In this document: in pieces, positions 1 through 8,189 of the stretch
How positions within the stretch are numbered: the first letter of the stretch is position 1
Layout of the letters: every line of letters starts with the position of its first letter
Source: UTCFX2 sp963827155
Lineage (GTDB): Bacteria > Chloroflexota > Anaerolineae > Anaerolineales > UBA4823
Direction of reading: 5' to 3'
Assembly: GCA_963827155.1 (NCBI GenBank)
Contig: CAWGZV010000002.1
Location: 434,001-498,000 of the forward strand
DNA: 64,000 bases
Program-made: the position numbers and the translations under genes
The notes under the pieces: model-generated
What the model was told of the DNA's origin: nothing
The model's input: the letters and a program-made list of their open reading frames with translations, nothing else
The model's database searches: none

Positions 1-71
1 GAGAATGGGGGATTGTTTGAAAAGATGATCTGGTAATCGTCTTTATCGGATAGTCCGACCTGGATAGATGA

Positions 72-494
72 TTATTGATCGTCGTCTGCTGCGATACCTG
101 GCTGGTCGATCTCAAGGACTTCACCATGTAAATTAATTCGAACCCGGAAGCCAACCATCCCCAGGTAGGTGCGGGATTCTTCCGGGATGCCCATATTGAT
201 TACCTGATCGAATTGTTTATCCAGGTTTCGAAGCTGGTTTTCGATGATTGCAACCGAGAACGGATCTTCGGCTCCCAACATTTTTGCGGTCTGCTCCCCC
301 AACGCATCTTCATGACCCTGAATTGATTCGGAAATTGATTTTAAAACCTGGCGATCGACCTCTTCACTTGGGATATGGCGGCGAAAGCCGCTGTCATCAA
401 CCACATAACAAGGCTCATCCCCAATCATGACTACCCCGACCGGGTGGTCGTTTTCATCGATCACCAGACCCTCGAATAAAGCATGTTTTGGCAT
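72..494 (-). CDS. Conserved-looking hypothetical protein, 140 aa
   Basis: I do not recognise this protein. It is a soluble 140-residue acidic protein with no signal peptide or membrane segment. The first 40 residues look like beta strands (VVMIGDEPCYVVDDSGF), followed by a helical middle (about 45-100) and a beta-rich end (GMVGFRVRINLHGEVLEID). The ATG at 494 is preceded by a TATAAT (501-506) only 6 nt away, so the transcript may be leaderless. It lies just downstream of the L,D-transpeptidase gene on the same strand (21 bp gap) but may have its own promoter. The function cannot be inferred from the sequence. Confidence 0.7.
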   Translation of the reverse strand: MPKHALFEGLVIDENDHPVGVVMIGDEPCYVVDDSGFRRHIPSEEVDRQVLKSISESIQGHEDALGEQTAKMLGAEDPFSVAIIENQLRNLDKQFDQVINMGIPEESRTYLGMVGFRVRINLHGEVLEIDQPGIAADDDQ

Positions 495-500
495 ACAGGA

Positions 501-506
501 ATTATA
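501..506 (-). promoter_or_regulatory. Candidate -10 box directly upstream of the 140-aa gene
   Basis: A perfect TATAAT on the minus strand lies 6 nt before the ATG at 494. A transcript starting at the usual distance would begin at or next to the A of the ATG. No convincing Shine-Dalgarno sequence is visible. I did not find a strong -35. Confidence 0.4.
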
Positions 507-515
507 CCGCGCCAG

Positions 516-1838
516 CTAATCGTGGACGCTTACCAGCGTTCCGACAGAGGCAAATTCATACAGCCAGGCGGCGTCGTGAGGGCTTAGATTAACACACCCG
601 TGGCTCATCGGCGTACCGAAGCTGGTGTGCCAGTATGTTCCGTGCAGTCCATATCCTTTGTAGAAGTACATGACATAGGGTACATCCGGGAGGTAATAGT
701 CTTCACCAGTCATATTTGCGGTGCGGTATTTGACGTAAATCTTATAAACACCTTTTACGGTGACGGTAGGCCAACGACCTGTTGAAACAAGGAAAGTGTG
801 CATAATCGTATCGCCCTGCATGGCGTAGGTCGTTTGAGTGGAAAGATCAACGGCGATCCAGCGGTCATTCAAGGTTAAGCCGTACGGGCGGAAACCCGGC
901 CCGGCAGCAGGAGCAGATCCACCAACGGCAGCTTTCTTCTTTTGCTTCCGGGCTGGCGGAGGGACTGCGGTTGAGGTTGGAGCTATTGTGGCTGACGGAT
1001 CTGGTGAGGAGATGGCAGGGACTTCGGTCGGTACTGCCGATTTTGTTGGAAAAGGTGTTTCCGTTGGAAGGGCGGTGGGGATTTCAGTGGGCAAAACGGT
1101 CGGACTGGGGACTAGGGTGGGCGTTTCGGTCGGGGGTGGAACTGGGGTTTCGGTCTGATCCAAGGTCTCGATGGCGACGGGGGATTCGATTGAAGGATTC
1201 AAAGCGACTGCAGTTGAGACGGGTGTTGATGTCGGAATCGGTTCCAAGATGGGGGGCGGAATGAGATTGGATCTTGAGTTTTGGACGAGAAGGACAGGAA
1301 TCGCTCCCGCATTTTCCGGAACAAGCAGGCTAAACTGGAATCGGTCGGCGATCGGATTGTAATTTAATGGGGAATTAGAAAAGGTGGAGGCGAGCTGAGG
1401 ATAATATGGAGATGCGGCGATCCCCATGGCGATGAAAGAAAGGAAAAGGTAGATGAAGGCAGCCAGGACCAAAAAGGAACTCTTCGGCGGCTGCTTGCTT
1501 GGCTTCTTTTCGGTTTGGGCAGCCGTGCTTTTTGGCGGCGGGGTTTCTTGAGCCTGCAGCCGCTCAACCGCCCACTCCATCCCTTTGAGCGCTCGCGGAC
1601 TAGAGGGATTTATTTGAAGAGCTTGATTCAGATAAGCAATGCTGGCATGCGGACCTGCGACAGCCGCCAAGATAAGCCAGGGATCTTCCTCCTCAGGGTT
1701 GAGGGCTGCCGATTGCGCTGCGAACCGGCGTGCAGACCGTTTATCGCCCTGTTTGAGGCTTTCTCGGGCTTTTTGCAGCGCCTTTAGAGAGAGGGCGGAT
1801 CGCTCTGATTGGGAAAGCGACTCGGATGAACGGTTCAT
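516..1838 (-). CDS. L,D-transpeptidase (YkuD family), membrane anchored with TPR-like N-terminus
   Basis: Probably cross-links or remodels peptidoglycan outside the cell. Domains in order: a cytoplasmic helical TPR-like segment (about 15-95), one membrane helix (about 121-143), a long Pro/Thr/Ser-rich linker (about 205-305) and a C-terminal YkuD domain (about 320-440). The active-site pattern is complete: HGT...H near 400 and SHGCVN with the catalytic Cys at 415. The linker should let the enzyme reach the wall. It overlaps the upstream amidase gene by 4 bp (ATGA), so the two wall enzymes are translationally coupled. The linker's repetitive codons produce long spurious open frames on the other strand. 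The family call is firm; the exact reaction (3-3 cross-link or protein anchoring) is not determined. Confidence 0.9.
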   Translation of the reverse strand: MNRSSESLSQSERSALSLKALQKARESLKQGDKRSARRFAAQSAALNPEEEDPWLILAAVAGPHASIAYLNQALQINPSSPRALKGMEWAVERLQAQETPPPKSTAAQTEKKPSKQPPKSSFLVLAAFIYLFLSFIAMGIAASPYYPQLASTFSNSPLNYNPIADRFQFSLLVPENAGAIPVLLVQNSRSNLIPPPILEPIPTSTPVSTAVALNPSIESPVAIETLDQTETPVPPPTETPTLVPSPTVLPTEIPTALPTETPFPTKSAVPTEVPAISSPDPSATIAPTSTAVPPPARKQKKKAAVGGSAPAAGPGFRPYGLTLNDRWIAVDLSTQTTYAMQGDTIMHTFLVSTGRWPTVTVKGVYKIYVKYRTANMTGEDYYLPDVPYVMYFYKGYGLHGTYWHTSFGTPMSHGCVNLSPHDAAWLYEFASVGTLVSVHD

Positions 1839-2794
1839 GGAGCAGGAGCAGCAGTTGGCGATAGAGGGGTTGCTGCTGCACCCGAGGCTGGTGGGGTGGG
1901 GTTCACGCTTTCATTTCGCATATAACAAAGTATGCCAGCGCTGACACCTTGAGCGACCCGATCTGGCTGTTGGGTCAAGATCGTGCGATCTAAATTCATG
2001 AAACCGGTCTCGATAATCGCAGCGGGAGTGATTTCGTCGATCTCTTCAAAGGCATGGTAGCTGGTCATATCTGGCGTGACACTGGTGCTGTGGAGCGGCA
2101 TCCCGGTGATGGCACCATATCTTGCTCGCAGACAGGAGGTCAACCGGGCGGCTCGCTCCGGATGACGGGTAGCGAAGGCAGCCGCAACTTTAAAGCCGGT
2201 TGCATCATTATTGATGAACTCACAAGAATCATTGTGAATTGAAATCAGCGCAGCGGATTGGTATCCTGAGAGGCGAGGGTCGAATTCCTGCAGCAGATCA
2301 ACTTGATAGCCTTCGGCGGTCAGGATTTTTTGGACCTTGGTCGCGATATTCAGGTTAAGATCGACTTCTTTAATACCGTCTGCACAGACTGCCCCTGAAT
2401 CATTCTTGTAATGTCCGGCGACGATCCCGATCAGGCGGGGATTCTTCAAAGTGACTGTAGGTACGCCTGGTAGGAGGGTTGGGGTAGGCTGGAGGATTTT
2501 GGAGATGTCGGATTTCGTTGGAGGCGCAAATAAGGTCGTGGAGCGTCCAGGGGTCCAGGCAGTGAAGAGCGTAGCCAGGATCACAGCAACCCCAAAAACG
2601 ATCTCCAATTGGTAAATCGTGCCTTTTCGAGGAGGCTTATCAGCACGTGGAGATCGATTTATCATCGAAAAACGAGAATGACCAGGAGCTCTAGATGGGC
2701 GCTTAGTGAGGCCGGTCGATGACGGCGATTGAACCTCTTGGGACGAGGATTCAGAGGAGGTACGGTTGGGTTTTGACTCAGGTGTTTGATCCAT
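1835..2794 (-). CDS. N-acetylmuramoyl-L-alanine amidase (Amidase_3), membrane anchored
   Basis: Zinc amidase that cleaves the MurNAc-L-Ala bond of peptidoglycan. A basic, Ser/Pro-rich cytoplasmic N-terminus is followed by a membrane helix (about 62-82), a short Thr/Pro linker and the Amidase_3 domain (about 120-295). Zinc ligands are visible as AGH (near 128), the Glu of GIKEVDLN and the His of ISIHNDS; the catalytic Glu is in IIETGF. The C-terminus is a Pro/Ala/Thr tail. I place the start at the ATG at 2794; a TTG two codons upstream (2800) is possible. A TATAAT on the minus strand at 2809-2814 is a candidate -10. The gene leads a two-gene unit with the L,D-transpeptidase, a pairing of a wall hydrolase with a cross-linking enzyme. 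Confidence 0.9.
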   Translation of the reverse strand: MDQTPESKPNRTSSESSSQEVQSPSSTGLTKRPSRAPGHSRFSMINRSPRADKPPRKGTIYQLEIVFGVAVILATLFTAWTPGRSTTLFAPPTKSDISKILQPTPTLLPGVPTVTLKNPRLIGIVAGHYKNDSGAVCADGIKEVDLNLNIATKVQKILTAEGYQVDLLQEFDPRLSGYQSAALISIHNDSCEFINNDATGFKVAAAFATRHPERAARLTSCLRARYGAITGMPLHSTSVTPDMTSYHAFEEIDEITPAAIIETGFMNLDRTILTQQPDRVAQGVSAGILCYMRNESVNPTPPASGAAATPLSPTAAPAP

Positions 2795-2904
2795 GTTCAA
2801 TATGGATAATTATATCGTGATTTAGAATCCGACAATATCTGAATGAACGTTTATTGAGATGCAAGGATCGTGCCAAAATAGTTCAGAAAAAGGAGTTAAT
2901 AAGA

Positions 2905-2937
2905 AAATCGCGAGGATTATATCGATCCTCGCGATTT
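2905..2937 (-). terminator. Rho-independent terminator after the metzincin gene
   Basis: Perfect 13-bp inverted repeat (2905-2917 with 2925-2937) and a 7-nt loop. Read on the minus strand it is followed by a T-rich stretch, which fits termination of the protease gene that ends at 2957. Confidence 0.85.
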
Positions 2938-2956
2938 AGAATACCTGATCCTGAAT

Positions 2957-4771
2957 TTATCTATTCCAGGCGATGATTAAAGGCTCGAGCTGGTCTGCCA
3001 GCAAAACCTGGAAGAGGAGCGAGTTTGAAGGCAAGTCTGCAAGGTCGACAGACATGCTCCCGCCTTTGACATCCACCGCGAGCGTCACCCATGAAGAACC
3101 CTGATCGGTCGAGTAGCTCACCATCGCTGGCAGCTCAGGCGAACCCCAATTCAACTGGAGCGAAGCGCCATCGCTGCTGATTTCTGCTGCATTTGCAACG
3201 GCTGGCTGGAGATCTGACTGGGGTGTCATTGTTCGCGATGCGATTTCTTGCCCATCTTTGAGAAGGCGGAGCGCCGAGAATGACTTTTCTGGGAGAGAGA
3301 GGTTTGCATGAATGGATTGGACGGTGATGTCTTTCTCCTCAGCGTGGAGGAGACTGACAGGCTGGGAAGAAACTACTTCGCCAGCATCATTTATGAGCTC
3401 GATCGTATACTCGCTCCCAGCATCCGGTTGGCTGATGGTCGTGTCAAAAACGTAGGTGGGGAGCAACTCAACAGAAGCATCTTCGTTGAATTGGGCGCGA
3501 ATATACAAACTCTCCAGTTTTGGTAAATCGGCGTTGTTTTGAGCCACCTGGATTTGATCAGCATATAAGCCTTGATAGGTGTAATCAGAAATCCACTGAT
3601 TTTCACAGTAATTCATTATGTCATTTTGGGTATTCGGGATCACCACCTGATCCCTGAAGCGGTAGCCGAACTGACCTATCAAACCATCTGAGTATGGAAA
3701 ATTTCTATCATAGTTGGAGGCTCCACATCCATAAGTATGCGACCGACCAAAATTGTGACCGATCTCGTGGGCGGCTGTGTCCGCTGCAGCAAGCGAGTAT
3801 TGGTAGCCCGGAAACTGAGGGAAATAAAATGTCTCGGATGCAACGCCGATGGCGACGCGGTCGCTGATATAACCCAGACCGACGATGCCGCCATTAATAG
3901 AAAACCAGGTGTACCCGGAAGCGCTGCGAACAGGGATCACACCGTAATATACAACCGGGGAGTTTTCCCCTACTTCTTTATTCCGCAAGGTTGTTATCTC
4001 TCCAAGCAAATCGCTCCAATAGGCGCCATTAGTCAAATCGCCTGTGAAGGAATAAGCTGCATGCGGAGTCACATTTACGGACGGAACAGGATACATGCGA
4101 TAAAGGGCATCAGTCATGTAGGTTGTGTTTGGTGGTCCATAAGTGCCGGAATACGGATCATATAATTTAATGGGCACTGCCACAACCTGGAGGGCTGGGA
4201 CGCTGAAGAAATTGAAATTACGAGAATAATCCGGAAGATTCGATTCTTGTTCAGCGCTCAGGGTGGAAGCGGTCAGGCTGACATCCAGGGTCAGGGCACC
4301 GGATGAGGCGACCCAGCTCGAGGGGAGCGAGACGTTGATGGATTTGTTTTTATCCGAGCGCATCGACTCAATCGCAACGTTGTAAGGATAGGCAGTCCCT
4401 GCAAATGGTCCTATCTGTCCAAGGTAGGTGGCGCCGCGATAACCCTTGACCGTGGCAGAAATTCCGCTAATCTGACTGGAGGTCAACGAACGGAGATAAA
4501 TACGAGCGAGTGAGGTCCGACCGGCTACCAGATTGACGCTGTTGCTGATGGTTTGGATGGACTGGGTCAGCTCGATGTCACCTAAGAGGAAATCTGGAGG
4601 TCTTACCGTAAACGGAAGGAAGAGGTTGAACGGCGAGGCCGGCTGATTTGGGAGAGGTGGATTCGAGGGTGTTTGGGCAGCAGAGGAAGCTGGCATTACC
4701 AGAACAGCAGTGAAAACCAATATGACTAGCGTCGAGAAGAACCCATACTTTTTTGCGGTACCTTTATCCAT
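2957..4771 (-). CDS. Secreted metzincin-type zinc metalloprotease
   Basis: An exported protease. Residues 1-32 form a signal peptide (basic start, hydrophobic core, ASSAA). The middle is a beta-rich region. The zinc site is HEIGHNFGRSH (335-345), the metzincin pattern HExxHxxGxxH with three zinc-binding His and the catalytic Glu, and a Met-turn candidate follows (DIMNYC, near 385). The last about 170 residues look like beta-sandwich modules (for example PAMVSYSTDQGSSWV), probably for binding a surface or substrate. It is monocistronic, with its own terminator downstream. M66-like or related metzincin subfamilies cannot be separated by eye. The substrate is unknown. Confidence 0.85.
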   Translation of the reverse strand: MDKGTAKKYGFFSTLVILVFTAVLVMPASSAAQTPSNPPLPNQPASPFNLFLPFTVRPPDFLLGDIELTQSIQTISNSVNLVAGRTSLARIYLRSLTSSQISGISATVKGYRGATYLGQIGPFAGTAYPYNVAIESMRSDKNKSINVSLPSSWVASSGALTLDVSLTASTLSAEQESNLPDYSRNFNFFSVPALQVVAVPIKLYDPYSGTYGPPNTTYMTDALYRMYPVPSVNVTPHAAYSFTGDLTNGAYWSDLLGEITTLRNKEVGENSPVVYYGVIPVRSASGYTWFSINGGIVGLGYISDRVAIGVASETFYFPQFPGYQYSLAAADTAAHEIGHNFGRSHTYGCGASNYDRNFPYSDGLIGQFGYRFRDQVVIPNTQNDIMNYCENQWISDYTYQGLYADQIQVAQNNADLPKLESLYIRAQFNEDASVELLPTYVFDTTISQPDAGSEYTIELINDAGEVVSSQPVSLLHAEEKDITVQSIHANLSLPEKSFSALRLLKDGQEIASRTMTPQSDLQPAVANAAEISSDGASLQLNWGSPELPAMVSYSTDQGSSWVTLAVDVKGGSMSVDLADLPSNSLLFQVLLADQLEPLIIAWNR

Positions 4772-5052
4772 GTTACCTCTTCGATCTTATGAAGGGAAAG
4801 CCTGATGATGCCTTCCCAGAAATTCCTTAAACAAGATGGTCGGAATCTTCGGGTTTGATAAAGTGATTATAAAGGTTTGAGCGAAATGGGGAAGCCAAAA
4901 AGGGGGAGGTTAACAGAAATGCAAAGCAAAATTAACCCAATGTTTACCTTTTCACCCGCAGTATTAACAAAGATGCGCATAGATTAGCAGCTATTCAGTA
5001 TTTAACTCCGCCAGGATGGGGTCAGGCAAATAAACGCTTTGAAGGGCAGCGA

Positions 5053-5834
5053 TCAAGCCTCGATATCCGCGACCGAGTCAAAAAATCCAGGTCGGACCGT
5101 ACGGGTAACGCTCGACATCTTCGCGATTGGTTACGCCGGTCAGGACGAGGATGGTGTGCATGCCGCTCTCGACTCCTGCGACAATATCGGTATCCATCCG
5201 GTCTCCGACCATGGCAGTGTCCTCTGAATGGACATCGAGATAATTCAGGGCTGTGCGCATCATCAAAGGATTTGGCTTGCCGACAAAGAATGGCTTTTTC
5301 CCAGTCGCTTTTTCTATCAACGATGCCATCGCTCCGCAACCAGGGACTGTGCCCGATTCTGGTTGGCCCTGAGACATCTGGATTTGTTGCAATAAAGCGG
5401 GCTCCCAATTCGATCAGGCGTATGCCGCGGGTAATCATCTCATAGTTGTATGCGTAGGTTTCTCCGAGAACCACATAATCGGGATTGATCTCTGAAATGA
5501 TGTAACCGGCGTCGTGGATGGCACTAGTCAAACCCGATTCGCCAATTACATAGGCAGTTCCATCGGGACGCTGGTTTTGAAGAAACTGAGCGGTTGCCAT
5601 GGCGGAGGTGAATATTCTCTCTTCCGGAATATGCAGGTCGATGGACTGGAGACGGTGGGCTAAATCGCGCGGGGCATAAAGCGAGTTGTTAGTCAACACC
5701 AGATATTCTTTCTTTTGCTTCTGCAGCCGGGCGATGAACTCATCGGCGCCCGGTATGATCTGGTTTCCACGAACAATCACCCCATCCATATCGATGAGGA
5801 AGTTTTTTATCGACTTAACGGATTTTTGGTCCAT
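5053..5834 (-). pseudogene. NagD-like HAD-superfamily sugar/nucleotide phosphatase, two frameshifts
   Basis: A HAD phosphatase of the NagD/4-nitrophenylphosphatase type (class IIA). Motif I FLIDMDGVIVRG is near residue 12, motif II is VLTNNS, and the cap region includes YVVLGETYAYNYEMI. After ATNPDVSGP the frame shifts by one base (near 5362); the other frame then gives the expected ESGTVPGCGAMASLI, GKPNPLMM and the motif III/IV string MVGDRMDTDIVAG. A second one-base shift lies in a run of six A (near 5091): removing one A restores WIFDSVADIEA and a stop at 5053. Both shifts could be sequencing errors, because every catalytic motif is still intact across the frames. The family's usual length (about 260 aa) is restored on joining. 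Confidence 0.8.
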
Positions 5835-5963
5835 TTGTAAATCAACTCCATTCTTTCTAATTCAAATTTCGAGCCCGATTATAACCCACAGGTAGACAAG
5901 AACCAGGCGGGCAGGATCACAAGATATGGGCGGCAATTTGGACCCATAATCATTCCAAGAAAA

Positions 5964-5991
5964 AACCCCCAGCAGAAACCTGCCAGGGGTT
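5964..5991 (-). terminator. Rho-independent terminator after sufT
   Basis: GC-rich hairpin (arms around 5964-5975 and 5980-5991, one or two mismatches) followed on the minus strand by a run of T. It lies 23 bp after the stop of sufT and closes the sufR-sufT unit. Confidence 0.8.
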
Positions 5992-6014
5992 GACTGGTTT
6001 TGAAAACCGATCTG

Positions 6015-6371
6015 CTACCACATACCCCATTCAGGCATTGCACCTTCTTCCATCATGGAGAAGTCCCACATATCCATCCCAAGCTCGATGCGGACAGGTC
6101 GCTCTAACGCTTCTTCCGCTTTCTTCTTGGTCATTTCGATCATCGCGGGTCCATAAGGGCAGAAGGGTGTGGTAAGGATCATCTTGAGATCGGCTACATC
6201 GTCTGTCAGCCGGACATTCCGAACAAGACCCAGGGCGATAATATCCAAACCAATTTCTGGATCAACCACTTCACGCATTTTCTCTTTGAAGGGGAGCACG
6301 GCTTCAGGGTGGGTCTGCTCAATATCCCATACAGCCTGGTTTGATGCTTGATTTTCACTATTTTCTGTCAT
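6015..6371 (-). CDS. sufT: SufT / MIP18-family (DUF59) iron-sulfur assembly factor
   Basis: A small DUF59 protein that helps mature or deliver Fe-S clusters. Recognisable features: VVDPEIGLDIIALGLVRNV (the conserved DPE and G-L-V core) and the conserved Cys in LTTPFCPYGP. The Met/Trp-rich end (MDMWDFSMMEEG) is unusual, but similar acidic tails occur in the family. It is the second gene of the sufR unit (36-bp gap) and lies opposite the main suf operon, which fits a role in that pathway. Length (118 aa) is normal. Confidence 0.85.
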   Translation of the reverse strand: MTENSENQASNQAVWDIEQTHPEAVLPFKEKMREVVDPEIGLDIIALGLVRNVRLTDDVADLKMILTTPFCPYGPAMIEMTKKKAEEALERPVRIELGMDMWDFSMMEEGAMPEWGMW

Positions 6372-6407
6372 ATCTGGTTCTCCAGAGGGGGATGGAAGCG
6401 ATTTGCT

Positions 6408-7085
6408 TCAGCGGATTGCTTCGGTTTGGAGGGATGGAATCGCGCCATTCCCGATGGTATCTTCTCGGACGACGTAGGTGCATACCGAATCTCCATGCAG
6501 GAGACATTGGACCTTTTGAGCGGGGATATTGAGCAGGGTGGAGATGAGGGTTTGATCGACGGAACAGACTTCAGGATGGTTCTGTCCTACATGGAAATAG
6601 GGGCAGCTCGATTCTCGGATGTAATAGTATTCGCCCTGTTTTTCGATTTCAACATTGAAACCCTCATAAGAGAGGAGCTGGCGGATGAGATCGAGCCGCT
6701 TCTCAGTTGAGAGATTTTGGATTTCGAGGCGATAATCTTCGGCCATATCCACTGCCATTTGGGTGAATAGGGTTTTGATGAAAGCCGGGCTAGCCTGCTC
6801 TTTGAGCTGTTCTAACAAGCGGATGGTTAGACGAATGTAGCGGGTTGGAAACTGCTCTCGTCCTTTTTCGGTGAGAAAATACATTCGCCTGGGGCGCCCG
6901 ACCCCGTGCCTCTCTTCCTCCGATTCCACAAGTCGGTCTGCTTCCAATTTGACAACGTGATGGCGAACGGAAATCGGATTAATATCCACGGCATCTGCCA
7001 ATTCATTAATCGTGCAGCGCTCGCGGACAAGGAGAGTCTGCAGAACGCGTTCTCGGGTGTTCTTTGCTTCTAAATTGGCTAACAT
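6408..7085 (-). CDS. sufR: SufR-type Fe-S-sensing transcriptional repressor
   Basis: A winged-helix regulator expected to repress the suf genes when it holds an Fe-S cluster. An ArsR/DeoR-like HTH spans about 10-75 (CTINELADAVDINPISVRHHV, wing with GVGRPRRMYFLT). A helical dimer region follows. Near the C-terminus are spaced cysteines (SCPYFHVG, EVCSVD, VQCLLHG, DSVCTYV), the arrangement that binds the cluster in SufR. It is divergent from sufC across a 229-bp intergenic region with inverted repeats, so it is probably autoregulatory and controls both directions. It is co-transcribed with sufT. Confidence 0.88.
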   Translation of the reverse strand: MLANLEAKNTRERVLQTLLVRERCTINELADAVDINPISVRHHVVKLEADRLVESEEERHGVGRPRRMYFLTEKGREQFPTRYIRLTIRLLEQLKEQASPAFIKTLFTQMAVDMAEDYRLEIQNLSTEKRLDLIRQLLSYEGFNVEIEKQGEYYYIRESSCPYFHVGQNHPEVCSVDQTLISTLLNIPAQKVQCLLHGDSVCTYVVREDTIGNGAIPSLQTEAIR

Positions 7086-7140
7086 GTTTCCAACTCAATT
7101 CTCATAACCAATAATCCTATCTTGGCGAAGTATAGCATGC

Positions 7141-7189
7141 GACAATAATTTTGTCAATATTTAAGATTATTATCCTAAATATTATTGAC
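7141..7189. promoter_or_regulatory. Candidate SufR operator: AT-rich inverted repeats
   Basis: Two overlapping inverted repeats lie between sufR and sufC. One has 5-bp arms GACAA/TTGTC (7141-7155). A larger imperfect one has arms GTCAATATTTA (7153-7163) and TAAATATTATTGAC (7176-7189). The second covers the -35 box of the suf promoter, where a repressor would block RNA polymerase. Assignment to SufR is by position only. Confidence 0.6.
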
Positions 7190-7213
7190 TTTCCTGCGCG
7201 TCTCTGCTATAAT
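7185..7213 (+). promoter_or_regulatory. Sigma70 promoter of the suf operon
   Basis: TTGACT (7185-7190), a 17-bp spacer and TATAAT (7208-7213). This is the best promoter in the window. It lies about 100 bp before sufC, and the -35 is inside the larger inverted repeat. Confidence 0.85.
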
Positions 7214-7314
7214 TTTGTTCGACCCTTCTAATGGCGAGTTTTATTGTGATCCTAATTTCTTATGGATCTTCTAAGCCTGAGCAAGGTGAATGACACAATT
7301 TTAGGAGAACCTGG

Positions 7315-8091
7315 ATGTCTGAACTTGATATTAGAAATCTGCATGTGAGCATTGATAACCGCGAGATTTTGAAAGGCGTGAATTTGATCGTACGCCAGAA
7401 TGAGGTACACGCGCTAATGGGACCGAACGGTACCGGCAAATCCACTCTGGCATACAGCCTGCTTGGGCACCCGAATTATACGGTGACAGAGGGAGAGATC
7501 TGGTTTAAAGGGCAGAATATCCTGGAGCTGGAGCCCGACGAACGCTCTCACCTGGGATTATTCCTGGCGTTTCAATACCCGGTAGCGATCCCAGGGGTTT
7601 CTGTGGCGAATTTCTTACGGGCTGCAATCAATGCAAAACGGAAGGCAGCTGATCCAGAATACAAAGGCATCCCCGTCCCTGAATTTCGGAAGCTGCTGAA
7701 GGATAAAATGGACCTGCTGCAGATGGACCATAATTTTGCTTCTCGGTACTTGAATGACGGCTTCTCTGGCGGTGAAAAGAAACGCGCCGAAGTGCTTCAG
7801 ATGGCAGCGCTGACCCCGGAAATTGCCGTAATGGATGAAACTGACTTAGGCCTGGATATTGACGCGCTGCGGATTGTGTCGGAAGGCGTTAATGCCTTGC
7901 GCGGTCCAGAGCTTGGAGTGCTGGTGATCACGCACTACCAACGGATCTTGAACTACATTAAACCGGATTACGTCCATATCATGATGGATGGAAGAATTGT
8001 CGAATTGGGCGGGGCGGAACTTGCCTTGCACCTGGAAGAACACGGATACGAGTGGCTGCGTGAGCGCAACGGCGAAACGGTTTCGATCTAA
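7315..8091 (+). CDS. sufC: SufC, Fe-S assembly ABC-type ATPase
   Basis: The ATPase of the SufBCD scaffold complex in the cytoplasm. Walker A is GPNGTGKST (about 40-48), the Q-loop is AFQYP, the signature is FSGGEKKR, Walker B is IAVMDE and the switch His is in VITHYQ. An AGGAG precedes the ATG by 7 nt. One oddity: the D-loop normally reads TDSGLD, but here it is TDLGLD; the Leu codon TTA differs from TCA (Ser) by a single C-to-T change. The same type of change accounts for the stop inside sufB. First gene of the operon; length (258 aa) is normal. Confidence 0.95.
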   Translation: MSELDIRNLHVSIDNREILKGVNLIVRQNEVHALMGPNGTGKSTLAYSLLGHPNYTVTEGEIWFKGQNILELEPDERSHLGLFLAFQYPVAIPGVSVANFLRAAINAKRKAADPEYKGIPVPEFRKLLKDKMDLLQMDHNFASRYLNDGFSGGEKKRAEVLQMAALTPEIAVMDETDLGLDIDALRIVSEGVNALRGPELGVLVITHYQRILNYIKPDYVHIMMDGRIVELGGAELALHLEEHGYEWLRERNGETVSI

Positions 8092-8189
8092 AATAAGACT
8101 AAGTTCAAACTAAGTTCAGACAATCCAATTAAGCAGATATTCAGGATCGAACAATTATTTAGCGACCACGTCAGTTTTGGAGGTGGAAT

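Noticed and set aside
838..1362. Long plus-strand open frames opposite the L,D-transpeptidase
   Set aside because: They mirror the repetitive Pro/Thr/Ser linker of the real gene; no ribosome site or family similarity.
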